Assembly (NCBI GenBank): GCA_021234155.1
Contig: JAJEKV010000114.1
Span: 571,654-635,653, forward strand
Direction: 5' to 3'
DNA from: Isoetes taiwanensis
Taxonomy: Eukaryota; Streptophyta; Lycopodiopsida; Isoetales; Isoetaceae
DNA: 64,000 bases
Under the pieces are notes generated by a model. The model worked only from the letters and a program-made list of their open reading frames with translations. It was not told where the DNA came from and did no database searches. Of this stretch, positions 9,743 to 20,292 are shown one piece after another. Within the stretch, counting starts at the first letter, position 1; every line of letters begins with the position of its first letter. The position numbers and the translations under genes are program-made.

Positions 9743-12700
9743 GACGCCGCCATTAATGGTGCACGCTCATAAATATGCACGACACCCAAGAATTTAAATT
9801 TCAATTCAAATGGAAACCCTTCCTATTTTCCAAAGCCATGGGAAAATAGGAAGGGTTTCCACAAATGGGGGAAAATAGGAATGGTTTCCACGTTTGATCA
9901 AAAAATTTCTAAGGGCGCAAGCTCTTCTTATTCACATTTACATCTAGACTTACACTATATATGTATTTAATGCAAAAATACAGCTCCGTTCAGGATGTAA
10001 ACAAATAGAATAGAATAGTTACCATTAGAGTTCCAGAATTTTCATGATGGGTATTTTTGCATTTCCGACTCCAAAATTTTCATGATAGGTATTTTTGCAA
10101 TTTCGACATGTGTTGGTCCAGTATTGGGTCTAATTGGTCAATTTACAATAAAAACCCATGTTTCCTTCAGAATCAACATAAGTTAGTGCAAAAAAAAAAA
10201 AAAGGGGGGGGGCAAAAGCTATAAACATGAAAATCTACACGGGAATGTCGATAGGAACTGAAATGGCATTCGAAACAAGGTTGCCAAGATCCGCCAGATA
10301 TCGGATCCGTGCTTGCCCCTGCATGCCCGACGCCATAAAAGGCAGTGATGTGGCAAGTAGGTCTGTGATGAAATGTGCAATTCATCGCATTGAATCTGGC
10401 GGAGGAGTCGGATTGGATCAAGAAAACTGGCTATGTTGTGAGTAGATTTATTGGACATCCGATTAGCCTGATCCGACAAATTCGTCGGCAGAGGTTCTAT
10501 GAAGGCTGGGTCATGATGATTATTCTGGACCAAAAGGTTGAGTGTCAAACACATGTCTTGAGCCCTTAAAAAAACATGAAAATAATGACCACAACTAACT
10601 AGGGCTAACTAGTTATTGAGCAGGCTAATTAGAAAATGGGAGAGTTACCTATACGCACAACATCGATTGGTGGCGCTGGATCCATGGAGCGACATGAAGC
10701 TCTTCACTGTACTGCTCAAGAAGCAAGGCGAAGGAAAAAATAAGCCAATTTTGGTAAAAATAGACTCGATCGACAGTCTAAGAGAGCCGTTAGACGATTC
10801 CGACGACGAGGAGGAATGGCAGAACTTTGTGGAAGACAAAGAGGAAGAAATTGTGGAAACGCGCCTGGAAGCCGACATAGAGTTCAGGACAGATCGGGAA
10901 TCCAAAGTGCTGTTGAAAATTGTTGAAATGTTAGGGGGAGGAGCAGGGGCTTCCAAAGGGCTGCACCTCAAAGTAAAAGATGTGAGGAGCGAACGTGTTC
11001 GGGACGAGGCTGTTGCCACTCTTTTCTCTGAACGCAGACCTCTGTGGATTTTTGCTCTACTCAATGTCTTCGGCCGCAACTTTCCTTCTGTACACAAAAA
11101 CTTGCATCGACCGACGCATCACTGGCCGCAAAGTTTGCTTGAAAGCAAAGTTTCCTCTCACAGCGAACAGCGAACACCTGGTTATGGCAAAACACGTGTC
11201 GGCTTCACCTGAGGCAGAACACAGAAAAATTAGCAACGGGAAAAAGAAAAATCCAAAATTGGATGTATCGTTATATATGGTTTGATAATGTAATCTAGGC
11301 ATGTTTCATTTGGTTGATATTTTATTCTTATAATGTAATCTAGACATGTAGAGTTATAAAAAAATCATTCTTATTCTTATTCTTAAACCACATCTTCCTA
11401 AAGTTATTTAAGTTTGTATCCTTCAAGAACTTGTTATTTTTTGTTTTTTTCTTTAAACATCTTTAGCTCATAACCAAATATCTATTCTTTACACCTTATT
11501 AGCTTTCTGAATTATACTAACAGTCATTTGGTAAAGTCTATTAAGTTTGTCTCCATCCAGAACTTATTATCAATTTTTTCATATCCTAAAAGCTTCCCAA
11601 ACTATGATAACAGTCGTTTAAATTTCAAACAGATTCAAAGTTTTTCATAATCAGTGTTTTTCATTTACAACATGACACTTCATATATCCGAATCAATATT
11701 CCATGCTTTCATTTTCTATTATCAAGTGTTGATCTTTTCAAGTAATAGGTTTCTTCTCAACTTCAACTACAAAAAATGTTTACAATATGCTGTTTATGAC
11801 CTGTACATTCTATGCACAGCTTAACTTTAGTTTATCAGCTGTAAGAACCCAAGCTCTTCATGGGTGACATTCATATCATGGAAAGATCTCACCAAGTTAT
11901 TTCTTTTATTTTTTTGTCTCGTCATGACAAAATTGTTTCACAAAGTACATCTGAAAATGTTATTCTAGTGCTTATGGAAAGCTCACATACGTTTCAAATC
12001 CGTTTTCCATACCCCTTTAAGTACCTATCGTAGCATAAGGAGTTCTACGAAAACATAAATCCATAGAAATTATTGAAGAGATGATACTTTCTCATCAGAT
12101 AAAAATCAAATATCCTCAACAAGAACCTAAATCTTTTTGCCTCCAGATATCTGTGAATTGTATCAGATCTACCTGTTCTTGTTTAGCCTCCACCATGTTT
12201 CTATTTTCCATGCCTTACTAACTTGGCTCATCAATACTTTGGCTGCAGATATTCTGCTTAAAGCATATGCATATTGTTAGACTCTGATCAAAAATTTGAG
12301 CATAGAAACCGAGCAACAAGACTATTCGTAGAGAGCAAGGGAAAACTTGGAACTGTCCATTTTTGAAAAACTTGGATTTGTTCTGGACATAGAATCGCAC
12401 AGCATAACTTTGCAGATTCATACCTCTTATTGCTATTGTCTGCGGTATGACAACACTATGCAAAATCGAACCATGTATTGCCACAGATCTTCAAGAGCCA
12501 CAAATCGATTTGACCAAAGGTGATTAGAGTGCAACTAGGATAAACTTTAGTGGCCTGTATAATATATCTCATGCAAAACCATGCCATGTAAAACCATATG
12601 GACTTACCTGGTTTATTTTCTTCCAGGCTTCCGTATTTTGTCATGATCTGGCATAGTCATGATGATCTGACACAAATTCCACATCATATAAGCTTTGGAT

Positions 12701-13524
12701 AACCACAGCATCCAAGAACCCCACCCCAAAGTTCGTAAGAGGGCAAATCTGCGTTGAAAGCTCATATCAACAAAATCTGTAATACGAATCTTTGAAGGCA
12801 GATGTCCCAATCAGAGCCAGGATTGTTAGTATGGTAAAGATATGGCTTTGTGCTATGCCTGGGGGCCCGATTACGCATCTTAAAAACCCTGTCCATGGCA
12901 CAGAACAGTTTCATCATAAATCGATGCACATATTTGTAGCTCTTGAAACCAATCCGGCAGCCTAGCCACATGCAACTAAGAAACAGTGTATCAGGCATGT
13001 AACATCATATTTGATCGCTTCAAAATGTAGAGGGACCACTGTGGCCGCATGGCACAGAGCATTTTCTCCCCTTTGTCCCCAGAAATCCAGAAATCCAGAA
13101 ATCTTTGCCGAAATCCAAAAATCGAACGCTAGTATCGCCATAAATCCTCAAGTTTTTTGTTAGTAATCTTCCACAAATCGCTAGAAATCGAATCCTGAAT
13201 CGCCACAAACACTTTCTTAATCCTTGCCTCAGAAATGCTTCTTCAATCCTTGCCAATGAGGTGAAACCTTGAATGGCCAATTGCAGCCGGAGAAGAGGGA
13301 GAAGAGGTGAGAAGAAAAAAAATTGTTTCTAAAAAGCCTCTTCTAAAATAGCCGTAGGAATTAAATCTGTTCATTAATTAACGGCGTCTTCAACCGAAAA
13401 GACTTTTACTGGAAACCCTTCCGGGGTTCTAATATGGAAACCCTTCCGGATTTCCGAAATCCGGAAGGGTTCCAACCCCGGAAGGGTTTCCACTAATTTA
13501 TTTAATAACCCCAATCGGGGGGAG
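9539..13524. mobile_element. putative TIR-bounded element studded with GGAAACCCTTCC palindromes
   Basis: The left edge reads CTCCCTATTTGGGTTTATT, and the right edge reverse-complemented reads CTCCCCCCGATTGGGGTTATT, so the borders are imperfect inverted repeats. Inside each border lie clusters of GGAAACCCTTCC and its complement GGAAGGGTTTCC: at least eight copies between 9564 and 9890 and four between 13408 and 13492, several arranged as hairpins around oligo-purine spacers. A 28-base T run sits at about 9712-9739. No transposase is visible, and no convincing target-site duplication was found. The interior from 11300 to 13300 is AT-rich with no gene I can support. Copy 2 holds a noisier version at 44061-48050. 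Confidence 0.4.
10616..11212 (+). CDS. hypothetical acidic protein, 198 codons
   Basis: An open frame inside the palindrome-rich element. It has a clearly acidic central stretch (EPLDDSDDEEEWQNFVEDKE, about residues 57-76) and a Gly-rich turn (GGGAGASKG) near residue 107. The last 60 residues look like non-coding read-through. No family is recognised. In copy 2 (about 45150-45700) the frame is broken by many indels. The antisense frame at 10645-11097 is Ser-rich and looks like a shadow. It may be a captured exon or a chance ORF. Confidence 0.3.
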   Translation: MSRLIRKWESYLYAQHRLVALDPWSDMKLFTVLLKKQGEGKNKPILVKIDSIDSLREPLDDSDDEEEWQNFVEDKEEEIVETRLEADIEFRTDRESKVLLKIVEMLGGGAGASKGLHLKVKDVRSERVRDEAVATLFSERRPLWIFALLNVFGRNFPSVHKNLHRPTHHWPQSLLESKVSSHSEQRTPGYGKTRVGFT

Positions 13525-13617
13525 ATAGTGTGAGCGTGGATAATGTGTATTTCATCCTTCGGTCCTTTGACTACGAGACCTCACGTATTGACTCAATCCC
13601 CAAGATTGAGGACTCGG

Positions 13618-13775
13618 CGATATCATGGATATCCTCGATAAATGCTTTATTTCACGTTGAATGCCAATGCATACACATTATTGTTGGCCTCAATCTCATG
13701 GATCTGCTCGACAAATGCTTCATTTTGTGTAATGTGTACCCATTCTTTTTATGCTATTGTTGGCCTCATGCAAGT
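13618..13775 (+). repeat. imperfect tandem pair, about 75 bp
   Basis: TCATGGATATCCTCGATAAA...ATTGTTGGCCTCAATC is followed directly by TCATGGATCTGCTCGACAAA...ATTGTTGGCCTCATG. It lies just outside the right border of the palindrome-rich element. The same pair is present at about 48146-48300. Confidence 0.65.
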
Positions 13776-14391
13776 GACAAGTGACAAGTTCATGAAGCCC
13801 CTTACGACGCCAAACCTTTGATTGATGGGCCAGTATGTGGGTTTATATTTTTGGAAGTCTGAGATCGTTTTGGAGGGATTTTCGGCCGATGGGGATTTTG
13901 CTAACCTACATTAATCAGCGTCATTGGGGCAGGCCTTGATGTCGTTGATTAGCATGAGACATCAATTGGCATGAGGCGTCGTTTAGCAACAGAGTCAAAT
14001 GATTTTTTTTTGTGCTTCGGACCAGAAATGGGCATGCCAAAATGTTTTTCCCTGTTGTTATTGTTTTTCGATGTAGTGCAGGAGTCTGATGAAAGCGAGC
14101 CCCTTTCATGAATGCAGAGCAGACCAGAATGCATCTCATGACAGTTGAGGCCATTTGAGAGATGCAGATCGACCGAAAAGCTGTTGGATAGAAACAATTC
14201 TAAACACTGAGGCTTTGAGAACGAAGGTAGTCCATGGCACTAGAAATGATTTCTTGCCTCCTCCAAGGAGCCCTATGGAAACAAAGAAGCTACCTAGGAG
14301 GCTCTACTTGCAGCAGATAATTGCTCAAGTTAGAACAAGAACAGATATCTATTCTCTTATTTGGCATACCTAGTTTGGTGTCTTTGATTAG

Positions 14392-14623
14392 GTGCAACTG
14401 GGGTTCATGATGGTTGGACATGCCCAGGATGACATAGATGCTTTCTTGGAAACTACTCAACTCTCCTAAGAAGATCGGATGCATTGACTATTCCCGAGCT
14501 TATGCAACTCCAGTGGCTAAAGAAGCTAACGACAAGGCTAAAGAAGCTAACGACAAGGTTGAGAATTCTTGAGGTCACCAACTAATGCACGAAAGCAGAG
14601 TCGCGATTTTACACACGTTCAAG
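14392..14623 (+). pseudogene. exon-like gene fragment with splice-like borders
   Basis: The segment is preceded by a pyrimidine-containing TCTTTGATTAG acceptor and followed by an AAG|GTACGTAA donor, close to the plant 5' splice consensus. The copy 2 version (48910-49145) is open in one frame and reads DDIDAFLETTQLSKEDRDAL and then an alpha-helical KLTTRLKEANDKVEKFLRSP. Copy 1 has small indels that break it. A 21-base internal repetition (AAAGAAGCTAACGACAAGGCT) is in both. Upstream, about 14274-14370, a short open stretch (METKKLPRRLYLQQ) may be a previous exon. I do not recognise the protein. Confidence 0.35.
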
Positions 14624-14873
14624 GTACGTAAAACTAAAATTAGATGATATTCATTATTCATCTTAATACATGAGCTCTTGTACATTACTATATCTTATAT
14701 CGCTTATAACATCTTTAATAGGTGCATAATATACACATGAATTATAGCAGTCATCCATGATTCACTCATCGTGACTATGTAAGATGATTCAATTAAGCTT
14801 ATATGTGTTGCGCTCTGGAACCCAAACAAGATGAATAACAACACGACCATTAGCTATTCCTTGCAGTTTGGGC

Positions 14874-15201
14874 GGTGAACTACCATGAATTGGTTATTGG
14901 GTTGGATCTCTCTCTAGTTTCGACGAACTGGAGTTTGATTACAGAAGCTATTGGTGTAACTTCTGGCACATGATTCTTAAACTGGTTTTGGAGGTTTGGC
15001 CAGCATCTCAGGTTAATTGAGTAAGCTGTGTTCATTTGCTTTTCACATTGCAAAAGAGGTTATTTATCTCTGCTAACAGTTTTATTTGTGGATAATTCTA
15101 GATGGTTTGCAGTTTGTGTCACTTTGTTTTATCTGACAAAGTATCGTAATATGACTTTGGAGATATAAAAGGTATGGATCATTGGATTGATCTATAATAA
15201 T
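14874..15201 (+). mobile_element. 5'-truncated LTR of a non-autonomous LTR retrotransposon
   Basis: The segment begins abruptly at GGTGAACTACCATGAATTGG and matches the inner end of the full LTR at 26811-28142 (minus strand), running to the bases just before the primer-binding site. The LTR end probably lies at GGATCA near 15180, several bases before the primer site. The first two thirds of the LTR are missing. Confidence 0.7.
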
Positions 15202-15213
15202 TGGTATCAGAGC
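15202..15213 (+). other. primer-binding site for initiator tRNA-Met
   Basis: An exact TGGTATCAGAGC, complementary to the 3' end of plant initiator tRNA-Met, immediately downstream of the truncated LTR. It sets the element on the plus strand. Confidence 0.85.
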
Positions 15214-15687
15214 CTGGCTATTCTTAACGCTTGCAAGATTTTCAGTTGGTGCTGGAGATTGCAAACTGGAATAGATATTATTATTCCGACTATTCTTGAT
15301 GTTCGTAAATCATCTAGTTGGTGTGGATGATTGCAAACCAGAATAGAAATCCTTATCCTGAGAAATCAAATGATTTCTCTTCATGAATTTAATTTATTTG
15401 ATTTTTCTTACCAATCTGATCGTCTTAAAAGCAAGAGAGCCCTCTAGAGTAGCTCTTGAATATTTGTATGGCGAATTCTTTTTGTTGCAAGAAACATATA
15501 TGAATCTATTAGGTACAGGTGATTTGGAATAAGCAGTGGGAACTGAGCCTATCCTATCTTATCAATCCATTTTATTTTGCCAAAATAGACCTCCTTCAAA
15601 TAAAGCCTAACCAAAACTGACAATCCATCTCTTTGGCCAGGATGGATCTCTGATTCAACTCTTCTGATATGTACGATGGACGAATGT
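15214..15687 (+). mobile_element. 5' internal region of the non-autonomous LTR element
   Basis: Non-coding internal sequence between the primer site and the LINE insertion point. It contains two related words (TTGGTGCTGGAGATTGCAAAC and TTGGTGTGGATGATTGCAAAC) about 70 bases apart. It continues after the LINE at 23574. The uninterrupted inverted counterpart lies at about 26340-26791. No gag or pol motifs are present. Confidence 0.7.
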
Positions 15688-15696
15688 ATTTCGATC

Positions 15697-15742
<46 letters not shown>

Positions 15743-15990
15743 AGAGAGAGAAAGAAGTTTTTTAGTCATTAATTATAGAAAACAATTACATAATGTCATA
15801 GGTATCTTCATCAAGATAGACCCTTAGATTTAAGCTAAAAATATTCTAAAGTAGCTTAAAATAGCAGAAGTGTAGCAAAATAATATAGTTTGAAAATTTT
15901 GGATCCGAGGAGAATTGTGAAAGAAAATTCCTGAATCCCCAACCAGTTGAATCTTTAAGCCAAACTTGTACCTGGTAAAAGCAAAGTAAA

Positions 15991-18900
15991 TCAGAAGTTA
16001 TAGGTATGAAGGTAATGGAAGTGATCACGGATCAAAGGCTGATAGATGGGAATTTGGTTGCTTCCCCAATCAACCAACTCAAGCAGTCTGACAGAGTTGC
16101 AGGTGCCCATTAGGTGGATCAAGGTTCCAAAACAGTCTGCTCTTCCCCTATGGTAATAGTAACTCTCTCTGTAGAGTTCAAATTGAGCATCTGTCATCTC
16201 TCTGCCATATCTATGTATGAACCAAAATAAAGCTGTCATTAAATGAGTCCCCTTGCAGAATTCATTTGCCCATAATATTTCTCTTGCTGGAACTTCACTC
16301 AGCCTGTCCATTAAGTGCCCTTTTATTGTCCCAGTCCAGAAACTATGATCATGATTGAACTGAAAAGTATCTACCCTGTTGATATCCAGTTTTGTCATTA
16401 TAGCCTCCTCTGCCATATCATACTGCATATCCAGCTTGAATTTACAGTTCCAAAGATAATCTAGCAACAGAGCCATCAGAATTAGTACAATTTTCGTGAC
16501 AAAACAATTTGAAGCTATTAAAAGGACCAACAAAATACCCAAACAAATCCAACTTGATATCATATTTTTCAGCATATCTATTTTTGTGAGCTGTAGCCAT
16601 CATTTCAATGTCATACATAATTTGAAATTTAATCCAAACAATAGTGAGTTGATGACCTCCATGAAGACACCTATTTCTGTGTTTCCAAATATTCCATAAT
16701 ATAATATAACAGACAGAATTCTTTAGAGGCTCATTGTTGGAGATGAAGTCAATTATGCTCATAGGCTTAGAAATACCAAAAGTGCTTGAAATCCAGACCC
16801 AAAGAAAATCTAACTTTGGACATAAAAAGATGTGCTCAGCAGATTCAGAAGAATTACAACCAAGAGGACAGAGTTATGAGATATTATGGTCTTGGCTAGA
16901 ATAGATCCTATAAATAAGTTCCAAGCAAGGAATACTTTTATTAGCCAGAAGCCAAGTGAAAAAAGTTATCTTTGCCTTACAGTAATTCTTCCAGATATTT
17001 TTGAACAGCCTAGATTCAACTTCAGGATTAATATTCCAGTATTTTGCAGCCTTGGATTTAGGGAAGCCTCGAGTTAAGTAGGCATAAATGCTGGAGACTT
17101 TATAAATTTTCTTGCCACCACATGACCAATGAATATTACAAATAGAATTCGGATCAATTTGAATATTTCTCAAAGATCTCATGATTTTATCATAAAGGAT
17201 TCTATCAGTAGAAGTACCTCCAATTTTGGATTTAAGTCCAGTCCATGAGATCCACCTGTTTTCATGACAGATATCCCCTAAGCAAGATATACCTTTTTGC
17301 CACCATTTTTTATAAATTCTGTGATGTTTAAGGGCAAAAGGCCTTTGATCTCGAGAAACTAAGTTTGGATTCCAGAAGATACTAGAATTATGACAGGAAT
17401 CCTAGATTGCATCATGATTGAAAGCTTTGGAGACCTTGTTCCAAGAAACGATTAAATTTCTCATTAAGGGAGAAGTGTTGGGGCCTGGTTTGAGATCAAA
17501 GAAAGCAGAATGAGGCAGTTGATGTTTGACAGAGGGGTGTCCATCAAAAGTACTATTTTGAAGCCAATACTTTATAAAAGAGGTAGCAGGATTGCCCTGC
17601 TTATACAGAGTTTTCCAAACATATTTACCTGCTGAAGCATAACCTTGAAGAAGCAAGTTTTTACATCCAAGCCCTCCTTTATTCTTCTTCTGAGTAACAT
17701 AATTCCAGTTGACCATATGATTCTTGCCCCAAATATAGTTCCTTACTATTCTCTCAGTCTGTTGGTAGATGCATTTAGGAGCCAGAAGAGCCGAGGAGAA
17801 ATATATGTGAGAACTAGAGAGAACAGAGTTAGCAATAATTGTTCTTCCAGCCAAAGAGAGACAACTCCCATAATTATTGAGCTTCCTTCTTATTTTAGAA
17901 ACAATAGGGGACCACAGATTTTTGACTGAAGCATCCAGAGATAAGGGCATACCAAGAAGAGTAGTAGAATGATTAAAGTCAAAGCATTTGATACCAAGGA
18001 TGTCAAGTCTATTAGACTCCCCTAAGATGATACATTTTTGCTGATTTAGATAGATGCCAGAAACAACACTAAATCCTTTAATGGTGTTCAAAAAGAATTC
18101 AATGTTATTAATGTCATTCTTCAGAAAGCTGAATGAGTCATCAGCATATTGCATTAAAGATAATTGGTTCTCATTATCAGGGAGCCATAAACCTTCAATA
18201 TTTCCTGCTTGCTGGTGGTACTGAATTACCCTTGTTAGCATTTCAGCAACAATAATAAAAAGGTAGGGTGCCAGAGGACAACCACCACGACACCTTTGTT
18301 CAAAGAAAAGAATTTGCTTGGAGAACCATTTATTAAAATGGATGACTGAGATCTTATGTTAAGCCCCATAATGAGATCAATCAATTTGGCAGGGAGGTCA
18401 ATTTTCTGGAGGGAGAGGATAAGAAAGTCCCATCTCACAGTATCAAAGGCTTTAGAAAAGTCTAGCTTCAATAAAACACAGCTTTGGTTTGAAAGCTTAG
18501 CCCAATGCATGCCCTCCATAGCTGCTATATAGTTATCAAGAATATACTTGTTGGATAGAAAAGCAGATTGGTGTAGACTAATATTTTTATAGAGGAAACC
18601 TTTGATTCTGTTGGCTATGATTTTTGCACAGAGCTTATAAGTTGTATTGGTCAATGAAATAGGCCTCCAGTCACTAAAAGTCTCGGGATTGTCAATTTTA
18701 GGAATAAGAGAGATAAAACCAGAGGATAATGCAGGGTGCAAATGATTGGATAACCAAAAACCATTAATCATGTGAACCAAATCTTGCTTAATAAGATCCC
18801 AAAATTTAATGTGAAATTCTGGGGGAAGGCCATCAGGGCCAGGACTTTTACCTTTAGCCAGGCTAAACAAGATTTGTTTGATCTCCTCTTCAGAAGGCAA

Positions 18901-20271
18901 TCTTAAAATTTGATCACATAAAGGGTCAACAATATTATTAGGCAAAGAGTTAAGAATATCCAGGAAACCCTTAGCCTCAGCATTATCCCAATTGATATCT
19001 TGCTGATTAGAAAAAATAGAAGAATATTTTGAGAATAAAAAATCAGAGATACCCTTTGGATCATTAAGAGTAATGCCATTGTCATCTTGAATGGAAGAGA
19101 GCTGCTTTTTGAGAAGCCTATTCTTGGCAATTCTAAAAAAGAACTTGGAATTGCAATTATCCATGTGATTGTGAAATTTGATTTTGCTTTTCATGGCAGC
19201 CCCTTTGGCTTCATATTCTTCAATATTCTTAATATCATGCTCCAAATCATCCTCAATATGATGCAAAGAGGGATTTAAAGGGTGAATCTGCAGTTTAGAT
19301 CTGACTTCTTTCATGGCTATCAGAAGCTTGTTTTTTGTATTTCTCTTATGATCTTGCAGAGATTTGCACCATCCTTTGATCCATGATTTAGCAGCCTTTA
19401 TATTAGAATAAAAAGCTTTCATTGAGAGATTTTCATGAACTCTCGGAAGATTGCTATAGAACTCTCTAAATTCAGCATAGAATTTATCATTGCTCAAAAT
19501 GGAGCAGTTTAACTTAAATGGAATGTTCCCTTGTCTTTTAATGCTCAGAGAGTGTTTAGTCTGGAGGAACTGAGGCTGGTGGTCCGAAATAGAGGTGCTC
19601 TCATCACTAAATACAACACAATTGTCCCAAAAAGGTAACTCAGAATTTTTAACATAAAATCTGTCTAAGGCACAATAGACTCTGGAGTGGCCATCTTGTT
19701 TATTTGACCATGTAAATTTGGCAGTGGAAGAAGGGATATAACTGAAAAGGTGAGAGTCTAACAGAGATTCCCAATTTTACCTTTCTTTGACAGTCATGCT
19801 AAAGTTATTGTTAGACTTAAATTCAGCATAGGGCGTGTTATTGAAGTCACCAGCTAGGATCCAAGTAACAGAATTGTGATTTTGAAGCCAGGTATTAATT
19901 TGAGGCCAAATTAACTCTCTATCTCTTGAATTAGTTGAGGCATAGATATTCACAACCCCAAAGAAAGAATTTGAGATATTGAAGATCATTGCCTGCCATC
20001 TATTACAAGGACTATTATATAGGGTGGAATGTTTGAGATTTCTCCAAATTATGCAAAGACCTCCAGAAGTATTAGCGGCCTCAATCCAGATAGAAGGCTG
20101 ACTGGACCAATCCGGTCGGTGATTTGAACACTCAAAGTTGGGGAGTCTCAGCTCTTGAAGCAAAATAATGTCTGCCTTATATTCCCTAATATGTAAAACG
20201 GCCCTCCTTCTCTTAAGGGGACCTTTAATTCCTCTTAAATTCCAAGAAAGAATCTTCATTGGAATAACCAA
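15991..20271 (-). pseudogene. LINE ORF2 (endonuclease-reverse transcriptase), broken, copy 1
   Basis: The minus-strand start is MVIPMKILSWNLRG at 20271. Domains in order are APE-type endonuclease (SWNLRG, LLQELRLP, VNIYAS, GDFN), reverse transcriptase (GKSPGPDGLPPEF, LKLDFSKAFD, QYADD), zf-RVT zinc-binding region, and C-terminal tail. Lesions are a stop at 19776 where copy 2 keeps a Glu codon, a frame change near 18285 in the RT palm (ACCACCACGA where copy 2 has ACCCTGCCTGA), a TAG at about 17404 where copy 2 has CAG, a TAA at about 16876 shared with copy 2, and a further indel near 16490. ORF2 would cleave the target and copy element RNA into DNA at the nick. It cannot be functional as written. 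Confidence 0.85.
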
Positions 20272-20292
20272 GATAATATGGAGAATATCAAT

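Noticed and set aside
9553-9804. Frames through the T run and GGAAGGGTTTCC repeats
   Set aside because: Poly-Lys or poly-Phe low-complexity translations of repeat DNA, not proteins.
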